64,000 nucleotides of DNA, taken from positions 2,356,001 through 2,420,000 of the forward strand of contig NZ_RPDH01000001.1 in the NCBI RefSeq assembly GCF_003813775.1, given 5' to 3'. Positions 37,735 to 46,079 of the stretch are shown here, in pieces. Source of the DNA: Chitinophaga lutea (lineage in GTDB: Bacteria; Bacteroidota; Bacteroidia; Chitinophagales; Chitinophagaceae). The position numbers and the translations under genes were made by a program. Every line of letters begins with the position of its first letter. The stretch's first letter is position 1. Under the pieces are notes generated by a model. The model was not told the DNA's origin and searched no databases. It worked only from the letters and a program-made list of their open reading frames with translations.

Positions 37735-39792
37735 ATGTTTGTTAATCTCTGGAAGGCCACGCCCTTCCTGCGTTTGCTGCTACCCTTGGTGGCCGGTATC
37801 ATTACAGGATTGTATACCGCAATTTTTCCCTGGTGGTTATGGATAATCTGTTGCACGGGTTGGTGCCTGCCGGCATTTTTGCCACTCGTATGGCGTTTCC
37901 GGTTGCGTTATGCCAGGGGCGTATGCGTCACCGGCGCCGTGTTTTGCCTCGGGATGGGGCTGCAGTACGAAGCAGATATCCGCCACCGCGCCGACTGGTT
38001 CGGGCATGCGGTAAAAGACACCGCCACGCTGGTAGTGAGGCTAACGGAGGAACCGGTCAAAAAAACGAATTCGTGGAGGGTGGAAGCGGAGGTGATCAAT
38101 GCCGATGGCCGGGCCGGCACCGGGAAGATATTGCTGTACTTCCGCGAAGCACCGCCGCTTCACTACGCCGCCCGCCTCGTTCTGCGTACAGCCGTCCGCG
38201 TTATCAGCGGAAGCGGCAACCTCGGCGCTTTCGATTACGGCCGGTACTGCAGCTACCGGAACCTGTATCACCAGGCATTTCTGGGCAATTCAAACTGGCG
38301 GCAGCTGCCCGGCAACGACGGGTGTACGGGCGGGAAGTGGCTGGTGGCGGCGCGAAACTATTGCCTGCAGACGCTCAGGGCGTATATCCCGCACCGTGAG
38401 GAGCATGGCGTGGCGCAGGCGCTGCTGATCGGCTACCGCAACGAGCTGGATCAGGACATTGTGCAGGCCTACACCAATACAGGCGTGGTGCATATCATCG
38501 CCATTTCGGGGCTGCACCTCGGCCTCATTTACATCACGCTGCTGCAGCTGCTGCGTTGGCTGCCCGCGCGCCGGGCCGCGGATATCTGCAAAGCGCTGTT
38601 GCTGATCGCCGTGTTGTGGGCTTTTTCGCTGCTCACGGGCGCGTCGGCCTCGGTGTTGCGCTCGGCAGTGATGTTCACCACCATCGCCGTCGGGCAGTTC
38701 ATGATCAGCCGGCATTCGAATATTTTCAATACGCTGGCCGCCGCCGCATTCCTGCTGTTGTGTTACCAGCCGTATTTTTTGCTGGATGCGGGTTTCCAGC
38801 TGTCGTTCCTCGCCGTGGCGGGCATTGTGCTTTGTTATAAGCCGCTGTACGATGCCTGGATGATACGCAATAAATGGCTCGACAAAATCTGGCAGATGGT
38901 GGTAGTATCCTTGGCGGCGCAGGTTTTCACCTGGCCGGTGTGTTTATTCTATTTCCGGCAGTTCCCGAATTATTTCCTGGCCGCCAATCTGGTGGCCGTT
39001 CCGCTATCGACGGTATTGCTGTATGGTGAGATATTGCTGGTAGCCGTTCCCTGGCTGGGTGGGGCGCTCGGGCCTTTGCTGCAATGGGGGATAGCTGGCA
39101 TGAACTGGATGATACAGCGGATAGATGCGGCTCCCGGCGCAGTGACCGCCAACATCTACATGAATTTCGCCCAGCTGTTATGCCTTTACGTCCTGACAAT
39201 CGCCTGCTGTGTATGGTGGCTGCTGCAGCGTAAATTGGCCTGCTGGTGGGCATTAGGGGCGCTGCTGGCATTTACCGCGATCGGAACGGTCCACCGGCTC
39301 GAAGTGTTTAATCAGCCGGCGCTGATTGTTTACAATTCGCACAGGCAGATGTTGGTGGAGATCATTCACCAGGGAAGGGGGGTACTGATGAGCGACAGTG
39401 CCATTGCGTCAACGCCGCTGATCGCACCGGATACGCTGGCCGCATTTTCAAAATATACTACGCCCGCGCATCTCATCTACAACATCACAAAAACCGCCTT
39501 CATACCCCGCCCCAATGGCCTGATCGACTGCCATGGGAGACGCGTGCTGTTGTGGCAAGGCATGTTGCCGCCCGTTCCGCCGTCCCGTAAAATAAAGGTC
39601 GATTACATTATCCTGTCGAAAGGCGCCCCCCGGGATATCTCCCGGTTTGAAGAATTTTTCATATACGAAAAAATAATTTTTGATGCCTCCTGCCCACCTT
39701 TCCTCCTCCGGAAGTGGAAAAGTGACTGCAACAAACTACCTTTGCGCTGCTTTTCGGTTCCGGACAAAGGAGCCTTTGTTGTAAATCTCTAA
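37735..39792 (+). CDS. comEC: ComEC/Rec2 family DNA uptake membrane protein
   Basis: 685 residues. The N-terminal DUF4131-like part has membrane helices in the first 75 residues and an OB-like soluble region (about 85-190). The ComEC/Rec2 membrane domain follows at about 215-500 with GVVHIIAISGLHLGLIYI and GASASVLRSAVMF. The C-terminal 150 residues are a degenerate soluble tail with no HxHxDH motif, so the metallo-hydrolase domain of Bacillus ComEC is missing or inactive. It should form the inner-membrane channel for single-stranded DNA. purH follows after 12 bp. Confidence 0.88.
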   Translation: MFVNLWKATPFLRLLLPLVAGIITGLYTAIFPWWLWIICCTGWCLPAFLPLVWRFRLRYARGVCVTGAVFCLGMGLQYEADIRHRADWFGHAVKDTATLVVRLTEEPVKKTNSWRVEAEVINADGRAGTGKILLYFREAPPLHYAARLVLRTAVRVISGSGNLGAFDYGRYCSYRNLYHQAFLGNSNWRQLPGNDGCTGGKWLVAARNYCLQTLRAYIPHREEHGVAQALLIGYRNELDQDIVQAYTNTGVVHIIAISGLHLGLIYITLLQLLRWLPARRAADICKALLLIAVLWAFSLLTGASASVLRSAVMFTTIAVGQFMISRHSNIFNTLAAAAFLLLCYQPYFLLDAGFQLSFLAVAGIVLCYKPLYDAWMIRNKWLDKIWQMVVVSLAAQVFTWPVCLFYFRQFPNYFLAANLVAVPLSTVLLYGEILLVAVPWLGGALGPLLQWGIAGMNWMIQRIDAAPGAVTANIYMNFAQLLCLYVLTIACCVWWLLQRKLACWWALGALLAFTAIGTVHRLEVFNQPALIVYNSHRQMLVEIIHQGRGVLMSDSAIASTPLIAPDTLAAFSKYTTPAHLIYNITKTAFIPRPNGLIDCHGRRVLLWQGMLPPVPPSRKIKVDYIILSKGAPRDISRFEEFFIYEKIIFDASCPPFLLRKWKSDCNKLPLRCFSVPDKGAFVVNL

Positions 39793-39804
39793 TTATTTCC
39801 TTGC

Positions 39805-41319
39805 ATGCAAAAGCAAATCAAATCAGCATTGATCTCCGTTTTCTATAAAGACAACCTGGAGAACATCGTTAAAACATTGGGCCAGCAGGGTGTTACCATC
39901 TACTCCACCGGCGGTACGCAGAAGTTTATCGAAGAACAGGGTGTAAAATGTGTGGCCGTGGAAGACCTGACCGCATATCCCTCCATCCTGGGCGGGCGCG
40001 TTAAAACCCTCCACCCTAAAGTGTTTGGCGGTATCCTGGCGCGCCGCGAAAACCAGCAGGACCTGGATCAGCTGGCGCAGTACGAAATTCCGGAGATCGA
40101 CCTGGTGATTGTTGACCTTTATCCCTTCGAGGAAACGGTTAGAAACACATCCGAAGAGCAGGCTATCATTGAAAAAATCGACATCGGCGGTGTATCCCTC
40201 ATCCGCGCAGCCGGTAAAAACTATAAAGATGTGGTGATCGTGGCTTCCAAAAACCAGTATGCCGACCTTGAAAAGGCGTTGGTGGAAGGCAACGGCGCTA
40301 CCACGCTGGAGCAACGCAGGCACTTCGCCGCAAAGGCATTTGAAGTGTGCGCTCACTACGATACCGCTATTGCTGGCTACTTCCTGCAAAACAGCGAAAA
40401 AGACTACTTCCAGCTGTCTGTTCCGCAGGGCCAGGTGTGTCGCTACGGTGAAAACCCTCACCAGAAGGGCGTTTTCTATGGCGACCTGAACGAAATGTTC
40501 GACAAACTGCACGGTAAGGAACTTTCTTACAACAACCTGGTAGACGTGGATGCAGCCGTACAGCTCATCGCTGAATTCACCGGCACCACTTTCGCCGTGA
40601 TCAAACATACCAACGTTTGCGGCATCGCCACTCGTGCTACCCTGGCAGAAGCCTGGGAGGCAGCGCTGGCGGGCGACAAGGAAAGCGCTTTCGGCGGGGT
40701 ACTGGTTTGCAACAAAACCGTAGATGCCGCGACAGCACAGTCCATTAATGAGATTTTCTTTGAAATCCTCATCGCGCCCGGCTTCGAGCCTGCCGCACTG
40801 GAGATTCTGCAGGCCAGGAAGAACCGCATCCTCCTGCTGCAGAAACAACCGCTGAAAACGCCGCAGATGTTCAAAAATGTACTGAACGGCGTACTGGTGC
40901 AGGATAACGACGAAGGCAGCTTCAAAACCTGGGAAGAATCCGGCGCACAGCCTGCCAACGCGGGCCAGAAAGCCGACCTGGAGTTTGCCAACATCGTGTG
41001 CAAACACCTGAAATCCAATGCAATCGCACTGGTGAAAGATCAGCAGCTGGTGGGCAAAGGCTGTGGACAGACGTCCCGCATCGACGCCCTCCGCCACGCG
41101 ATCGAAAAAGCCAAACAGTTCCAGTTCAGCCTCGAAGGCGCAGTAATGGCTTCGGACGCGTTTTTCCCCTTCGACGACTGCGTACGCATCGCCAAAGCAG
41201 AAGGCATCTCCGCGGTAATCCAGCCCGGTGGATCCATCCGCGACAACGATTCCATCACCTATGCCAAAGAAAACGGGATGGTAATGGTGATCACCGGCAT
41301 GCGTCACTTCCGCCACTAA
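39805..41319 (+). CDS. purH: Bifunctional AICAR formyltransferase / IMP cyclohydrolase
   Basis: 504 residues, cytoplasmic, catalysing the last two steps of purine synthesis to IMP. The N-terminal IMP cyclohydrolase (MGS-like) domain has IYSTGGTQKFIEE and GGRVKTLHPKVFGG. The C-terminal formyltransferase domain has RYGENPHQKGVFYG, FAVIKHTNVCG, and FPFDDCVRIA near the end. Complete. It sits 12 bp after comEC and ends with a strong terminator. Confidence 0.97.
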   Translation: MQKQIKSALISVFYKDNLENIVKTLGQQGVTIYSTGGTQKFIEEQGVKCVAVEDLTAYPSILGGRVKTLHPKVFGGILARRENQQDLDQLAQYEIPEIDLVIVDLYPFEETVRNTSEEQAIIEKIDIGGVSLIRAAGKNYKDVVIVASKNQYADLEKALVEGNGATTLEQRRHFAAKAFEVCAHYDTAIAGYFLQNSEKDYFQLSVPQGQVCRYGENPHQKGVFYGDLNEMFDKLHGKELSYNNLVDVDAAVQLIAEFTGTTFAVIKHTNVCGIATRATLAEAWEAALAGDKESAFGGVLVCNKTVDAATAQSINEIFFEILIAPGFEPAALEILQARKNRILLLQKQPLKTPQMFKNVLNGVLVQDNDEGSFKTWEESGAQPANAGQKADLEFANIVCKHLKSNAIALVKDQQLVGKGCGQTSRIDALRHAIEKAKQFQFSLEGAVMASDAFFPFDDCVRIAKAEGISAVIQPGGSIRDNDSITYAKENGMVMVITGMRHFRH

Positions 41320-41340
41320 TAATAACTTACGGCATATAGA

Positions 41341-41376
41341 AAGGTATCTCTGTTCATACAGGGATACCTTTTTTTT
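41341..41376 (+). terminator. Terminator after purH
   Basis: AAGGTATCTCTG (41341-41352) pairs with CAGGGATACCTT (41359-41370), then TTTTTT. Confidence 0.9.
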
Positions 41377-41394
41377 GTATTATTGCCATCGCAG

Positions 41395-41958
41395 ATGCCA
41401 TTCTTACAGCAACATATGATGAAGGAAGCCGATGATGCGCAGTTGATCCGGACATACAAGGAAACGGGGGAACTGTCGTATCTCGCGGCCTTATATGAGC
41501 GCTATATGAACCTGGTATATGGTGTGTGCCTCAAATACTTCGATGAAGAGGCCAGCAAAGATGCCGTGATGCAGATTTTCGAGGAGCTGATCGACAAGGT
41601 GAAACAGCACGAGATCCAGAGCTTCCGCGGCTGGCTGCACGTGCTGGCCCGCAACCATTGCCTCATGAAGATCCGGGCCGCCAAGGGCCGGGTAGTGTCT
41701 ATCGACGAGCACGGTTTTATGGAAACGGGGGAAAATAATCATCCTGATAACGGATTCAGCCTGGAAAACAACCTCCAGGCGATGGAAAAGTGCCTGGAAG
41801 CGCTGCCGGAAGAACAAAAACGGAGCGTGGACCTGTTTTACCTGAAAGAAAAGAGCTACCGCGAGGTGGCTGAAATGACGGGATATGAAATGAACAAAGT
41901 AAAAAGCTATATACAGAACGGTAAAAGGAACCTGAAGATCTGTATGGAGAAAAATTAA
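41395..41958 (+). CDS. RNA polymerase sigma factor (ECF-like)
   Basis: 187 residues from the ATG at 41395; a TTG at 41383 or ATGs at 41416/41419 are alternatives. Region 2 is about 20-90 (LYERYMNLVYGVCLKYF, FRGWLHVLARNHCLMKIR). Region 4 lies near the C terminus (LPEEQKRSVDLFYLKEKSYR, EVAEMTGYEMNKVKSYIQNG). Its stop and the next gene's start overlap (TAATG). It starts 19 bp after the purH terminator, so its promoter must lie within or just after that hairpin; TATTATTG at 41378-41385 is the only candidate. Confidence 0.9.
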   Translation: MPFLQQHMMKEADDAQLIRTYKETGELSYLAALYERYMNLVYGVCLKYFDEEASKDAVMQIFEELIDKVKQHEIQSFRGWLHVLARNHCLMKIRAAKGRVVSIDEHGFMETGENNHPDNGFSLENNLQAMEKCLEALPEEQKRSVDLFYLKEKSYREVAEMTGYEMNKVKSYIQNGKRNLKICMEKN

Positions 41959-43388
41959 TGGCTGATAATCAAGGACATATTAAACCTACCGCGGAGCTTA
42001 TCCGCCAGTACCTGGAAGGTACACTGGACGATAAGACGATGCACGCCCTCGAGAAACAGGCGCTGGACGACCCGTTCCTGGCCGAGGCGCTGGAAGGTTA
42101 TGCCCTGCACCCGGCCGATCAGCAGCCAGCGCTCGGTGAGCTGCAGTCAAGACTGGAAAAAAGGGTGGCCGCTGTAAAAAAAGTGCGCCGCCTTGATTAC
42201 AAATGGCTGGCCGCCGCAGCTGTATTGTTGCTGGTGACTACTGGGGCCATCTTCTTCATGAATCGCCCTATGCGGCCCGCCGGTGAAATCGCCCAGCAAA
42301 AAAACAGTACTACCAGCGATTCGGTAGCCGCTGCAGCGACGCCTGCCACTGCTGATACCGCAGCCGCGGATATGGCGGCTAATCAGCAGGTGACGGAGCC
42401 TGCCGCAGAAGCGGAACAAAAACCGGTCAATCCTAAAAAGCCCGCTGCACCTAAAGAAACCGTCCAGGCGCCTGCATTTGCAAAGGACGACGTGGCCGAT
42501 GAACGTGCGCGTTTGGACCAAAAGCAGCCCGCGCCAGTGGTGGCCGCGGCGCCTCCTCCGCCTCCGCCCGCGGCTAAAAGGATGACCTTGTCCGGAAGTT
42601 ATACGGAGAAGGTGGATACTATCCGCATCGGCAAATATGCAGCGGATTCCACTACTTATGCCTTCCAACGGGCTCCCGGCAAAGTGGAGGGCGTAATCAG
42701 CGGCGCACCGAATAAATACCCCAACCACCGCGAAGAACGCGACGAGCGGCTGATCAGTGGAGTGGTGGTGGACGCGGAAACCGGCCGCCGCCTGCCGGGA
42801 GTGTCTGTTGTTGAAAGCGGCACCAATAAAGGCGCAATAACCGATACCGCCGGTAATTTTGCGCTCCGGGTAGACCCTGCCAACAAAGTGAAACTCGACT
42901 TCCAGTATATCGGCTACGAAAAGACAAATGTAGAAGTAGCCGCCAATAACAACCAGTTGAACATAAAGCTTCCGGCCAATAACCAGGCGCTGAATGAAAC
43001 AGTGATAGTGGTTGGTAGAGCGAAAGATGTCGCGTACGGCAACAACGACAGGATCATGATCCGCGGGGCCAGTCGTCTGCCCGCCGGTAAAACACTGGCG
43101 CCGCACCCTTCCGTGTCGATGTTTGCCTACAGCAATTACCTCGAATCGCGGCGTAAACTGGTCATTCCAGGCCTGTTGGAAAACAAGAGCGGCCAGGTGC
43201 GTTTGTCCTTTACCGTTATGCCGGACAGTACGCTGAAAAATTTTAATGTGTTGGAATCAATGGGTGACGTGGCTAACAAGGCCGCCATCCGCATCATACG
43301 CGAAGGCCCTAAATGGGTGCCTGCTTCCGGCGGTAAAAAGGCAAAGGCCGAAGTGACCGTGCCGCTACTGTTGCTGAAGCAGGAGTAA
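41958..43388 (+). CDS. Anti-sigma / CarboxypepD_reg-like / TonB C-terminal fusion protein
   Basis: 476 residues. A cytoplasmic N-terminal helical part lies at about 1-70 (AELIRQYLEGTLDDKTMHA). The membrane segment is at about 76-95 (WLAAAAVLLLVTTGAIFF). Next is a long Ala/Pro/Lys linker with seven Pro in a row (about 200), then a carboxypeptidase-regulatory-like beta domain (SGVVVDAETGRRLPGVSVVE, about 262-340). The last 90 residues resemble a TonB C-terminal domain (GQVRLSFTVMPDSTLKNFNV, PKWVPASGGKKAKAE). Overlap with the sigma gene indicates a regulatory pair. This suggests a sensor able to touch outer-membrane transporters; that is inference. Confidence 0.82.
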   Translation: MADNQGHIKPTAELIRQYLEGTLDDKTMHALEKQALDDPFLAEALEGYALHPADQQPALGELQSRLEKRVAAVKKVRRLDYKWLAAAAVLLLVTTGAIFFMNRPMRPAGEIAQQKNSTTSDSVAAAATPATADTAAADMAANQQVTEPAAEAEQKPVNPKKPAAPKETVQAPAFAKDDVADERARLDQKQPAPVVAAAPPPPPPAAKRMTLSGSYTEKVDTIRIGKYAADSTTYAFQRAPGKVEGVISGAPNKYPNHREERDERLISGVVVDAETGRRLPGVSVVESGTNKGAITDTAGNFALRVDPANKVKLDFQYIGYEKTNVEVAANNNQLNIKLPANNQALNETVIVVGRAKDVAYGNNDRIMIRGASRLPAGKTLAPHPSVSMFAYSNYLESRRKLVIPGLLENKSGQVRLSFTVMPDSTLKNFNVLESMGDVANKAAIRIIREGPKWVPASGGKKAKAEVTVPLLLLKQE

Positions 43389-43390
43389 AG

Positions 43391-43423
43391 AAAAAGGCGT
43401 TCCGGGATGGAACGCCTTTTTTT
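43391..43423. terminator. Bidirectional terminator between the anti-sigma fusion gene and lutB
   Basis: GGCGTTCC (43396-43403) pairs with GGAACGCC (43409-43416), preceded by AAAAA and followed by TTTTTTT. It overlaps the lutB stop codon at 43422. Confidence 0.9.
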
Positions 43424-44804
43424 ATGATTTGTTTCTTTCTTTCCAGAGCTGGTTGAAAGATTTGGGTGCAAATATCGGTAGCCCCCTCTCTTCATCCCCC
43501 CAGGCTTTCCCGAAGAGTTTGCCGATCACGAGGTTTTTGGTTTTACCGCCTACCAGGTTCATCATGCGCCGGCTGAGGCAGGCCTGTTTCCATCCGAACC
43601 AGCCCAGTTTTTCGCCACCGGAGGTGTGATGTTCTTCCACCGCCTTGTGCCGGTTATGGAGCAGCAGTTCGTGCAGGTTGATGCGCACGGGGCACACCTC
43701 CGTACAGTTACCGCACAGCGACGAGGCGAAGCTGAGGTGCATGTATTTTTCGATACCCTGCAGGTGCGGGGTGATCACGGCGCCGATGGGGCCGCTGTAG
43801 GTGGTTTTGTAAGTATGGCCGCCGATGTTTTTATACACGGGGCAGGCATTCAGGCACGAACCGCAGCGGATGCAATAGAGCGCTTCGCGCGCTTCCACGT
43901 CTTTCAGCAGGTTGGTACGGCCGTTGTCGATGAAGATGACATACATCTCGTCCGGGCCGTCGATCTCGCCTTCCTGGCGCGGGCCTGAAAGAATGGTGTT
44001 GTAAGAAGTGATCTGCTGCCCGGTGCCGTAAGTTGCCAGCAGTGGCCAGAACAGGGCGAGATCGTTGATGGAAGGCAGCACCTTTTCAATGCCCACGAGG
44101 GCGATGTGGGTTTTGGGGAACGACGTGCTGAGCCGGGCGTTCCCTTCATTTTCCGTTACCGCGATGCCGCCGATGTCGGCAATGATAAAGTTGGCCCCGG
44201 TGATGCCTACTTCCGCTTCGAGGTACTTCTGGCGGAGTTTTTCACGTGCCACCAGCGTCAGTTCTTCCGGTGACAGCTTGGGATCCGATCCCAGTTTTTC
44301 CGCAAACAACTGCGCCACCTGTTCCTTGCTTTTGTGCATGGCAGGCGTTACGATGTGGTAAGGCGGCTCATCGTCGAGCTGCTGGATATATTCGCCGAGG
44401 TCTGTTTCTATGCTTTCGATGCCGTTTTCCTGCAGGTAGTCGTTCAGATGGATCTCTTCCGTGGCCATCGATTTGCTCTTCACCACGGTTTTGCAGTTTT
44501 TGGCTTTGCAGATGGCCAGTATCTCTTCCCGCGCCTGTTCGGCGTTTTCGGCCCAGATCACCTTTCCGCCCCGTTTGATGAAGTGCATCTCGAAATCTTC
44601 CAGATGTTTATCGAGGTGCTCGATGGCCTTCCACTTCACGTTCTTCGCGCGTTCCCTGGCGGTGGCCAGGTCGGCAAACTGCAGCTTGCCATTCTTCACC
44701 GCAGCGTTGTATTTGCTGATGTTGAAGTTGATCGTATTGCGGTGACCGAGATCAGCCGCTTTTATTTCACTTTCAGAAAGAAAGGTGCTTGCCGTCTTGT
44801 TCAT
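43422..44804 (-). CDS. lutB: Lactate utilization iron-sulfur protein LutB
   Basis: 460 residues. A LUD domain (about 50-300, DIGGIAVTENEGNARLS) precedes two 4Fe-4S motifs: CIRCGSCLNACPVY and CGNCTEVCPVR. LutB works with LutA and LutC in oxidising L-lactate to pyruvate. Neither partner is next to it here, so they must lie elsewhere or be absent. The C-terminal tail matches the DUF3390-type end of LutB. Single gene; 86 bp separate it from the DUF3109 gene. Confidence 0.92.
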   Translation of the reverse strand: MNKTASTFLSESEIKAADLGHRNTINFNISKYNAAVKNGKLQFADLATARERAKNVKWKAIEHLDKHLEDFEMHFIKRGGKVIWAENAEQAREEILAICKAKNCKTVVKSKSMATEEIHLNDYLQENGIESIETDLGEYIQQLDDEPPYHIVTPAMHKSKEQVAQLFAEKLGSDPKLSPEELTLVAREKLRQKYLEAEVGITGANFIIADIGGIAVTENEGNARLSTSFPKTHIALVGIEKVLPSINDLALFWPLLATYGTGQQITSYNTILSGPRQEGEIDGPDEMYVIFIDNGRTNLLKDVEAREALYCIRCGSCLNACPVYKNIGGHTYKTTYSGPIGAVITPHLQGIEKYMHLSFASSLCGNCTEVCPVRINLHELLLHNRHKAVEEHHTSGGEKLGWFGWKQACLSRRMMNLVGGKTKNLVIGKLFGKAWGDEERGLPIFAPKSFNQLWKERNKS

Positions 44805-44890
44805 ATGCCTGTAAAGATAGTCAAAAAGTGTTCGGGTGTTTTGCCGCGCAAAAGATTGCAGCTATTGTATCAGTAAACAAAAAAATCGTA

Positions 44891-45475
44891 TCAAATATCT
44901 TCTTCTTCCAGGTGTTGTTTGGTGGCGATTTTATCCAGCACGGCGTAAAATTCCGCTCCGTATTTCCTGGTGATGGCTTCCTGTAAAAACCGGTACACGG
45001 GCACCTGCAGCTGGTTACCCAGTTTACAGGCCGGTTTGCAGATGCTCCATTTATCGTAATTCACCGCTTCGAAACTCTCGTACTTGGTGATGCGGATCGG
45101 GTACAGATGGCAGGAGATGGGCTTTTTATAATCGATGACCCCGTCTTTGTACGCTTTTTCAATGCCGCAGCCAACCACGCCCAGTTCGTCGATGGTGGCG
45201 TAGGCGCAGATGGCGCCGTTCACGATGGGTGTTACATGTCCATGCTCATCGTCCCAGGTATGGAAACCGGTTTTTTCAATTTCGGCGATGCCTGCTTCAC
45301 GCAGGTATGGCTTCACTTTGGGGAATATTTTTTTCAGGATGGGCAGTTCCGCTTCCTCGAGCGGGGCGCCGCAATCGCCTGCCACGCAGCAGGCCCCTTT
45401 ACAGGCGGTGAGATTGCACACAAAGTTTTTCTCCACCACCTCGTCACTGATATATTTATCATCGATCACTATCAT
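44891..45475 (-). CDS. DUF3109 family Cys-rich protein
   Basis: 194 residues with many Cys: CNLTACKGACCVAGDCG near the N terminus, then CAYA, GCGIEKA, CHLYPIR and CKPACK. The pattern is that of DUF3109 proteins, related to the YkgJ-type metal-binding cysteine cluster. It probably binds zinc or an iron-sulfur cluster; the role is unknown. It begins 7 bp after the gldD stop, so it is the last gene of the ssb-gldE-gldD group. Confidence 0.88.
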   Translation of the reverse strand: MIVIDDKYISDEVVEKNFVCNLTACKGACCVAGDCGAPLEEAELPILKKIFPKVKPYLREAGIAEIEKTGFHTWDDEHGHVTPIVNGAICAYATIDELGVVGCGIEKAYKDGVIDYKKPISCHLYPIRITKYESFEAVNYDKWSICKPACKLGNQLQVPVYRFLQEAITRKYGAEFYAVLDKIATKQHLEEEDI

Positions 45476-45482
45476 CTTGCGC

Positions 45483-46079
45483 TCAATTAGCTTTCCATTG
45501 CAGGGTTTTGACCAGGTGCCACATATCCTCTTCCAGGAAGCGGTTCAGGGGCGCCAGGGAATCCGCATTGGGCGGTGCGTAAAAATACAACGCTCCGCGC
45601 AAAAAATGATGCCCTGAGTCTGTGGCATAAAATTGTTTGGCCGAAGCGGCGTTGCCGCCCACCTCATAAAACAGGCCGTGTACGCGGTGCGGGGTGTGGA
45701 TGGCCTGCTCTTCGATGGATTCTGCCTTGTACGTATGCTTGTAAGTCAGTTTGAAAGCGTCGTTCACCAGCCTGTCGAGGCTGTTTTGGGCGCCCACCTG
45801 CTTATAGCTCATGTATATTTTTCCGTTAAAGTCGGGGAAGTCGATATTGATCCACCAGGGATTTTCCGCTTTTTCGTCGAAAAACAACGTGTCTTTGACG
45901 ATGCTGGCGTATACCGGGTATTCGAACGTGTAGGGGTAACCCGGTTCGTTGAAGGTCTGGTACTTTTTTTCAGGCAGGTCTATCCTGAAGTAACCCCGTG
46001 GCTTGGGCGCAGAGCCCTGGTGGGCGCAGGCAGCCAGCAGGAAGGGCAGCGCTGCGAGAAAATAAATTACTGCTCTCAT
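45483..46079 (-). CDS. gldD: Gliding motility lipoprotein GldD
   Basis: 198 residues with a lipoprotein signal ending LLAAC (Cys18). The mature part matches GldD: RGYFRIDLPEKKYQ, YPYTFEYPVY, WWINIDFPDFNGKIYMSYK. GldD is required for gliding and type IX secretion in Flavobacterium johnsoniae; its exact role is unclear. Its start overlaps the gldE stop by 4 bp. Confidence 0.94.
   Translation of the reverse strand: MRAVIYFLAALPFLLAACAHQGSAPKPRGYFRIDLPEKKYQTFNEPGYPYTFEYPVYASIVKDTLFFDEKAENPWWINIDFPDFNGKIYMSYKQVGAQNSLDRLVNDAFKLTYKHTYKAESIEEQAIHTPHRVHGLFYEVGGNAASAKQFYATDSGHHFLRGALYFYAPPNADSLAPLNRFLEEDMWHLVKTLQWKAN

Noticed and set aside
38041..38715. Extra frames inside comEC on both strands
   Set aside because: All are shadows of one continuous 685-residue membrane protein.
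39823..41316. 497-residue minus-strand frame opposite purH
   Set aside because: Mirror frame of a fully conserved enzyme; composition is non-protein-like.
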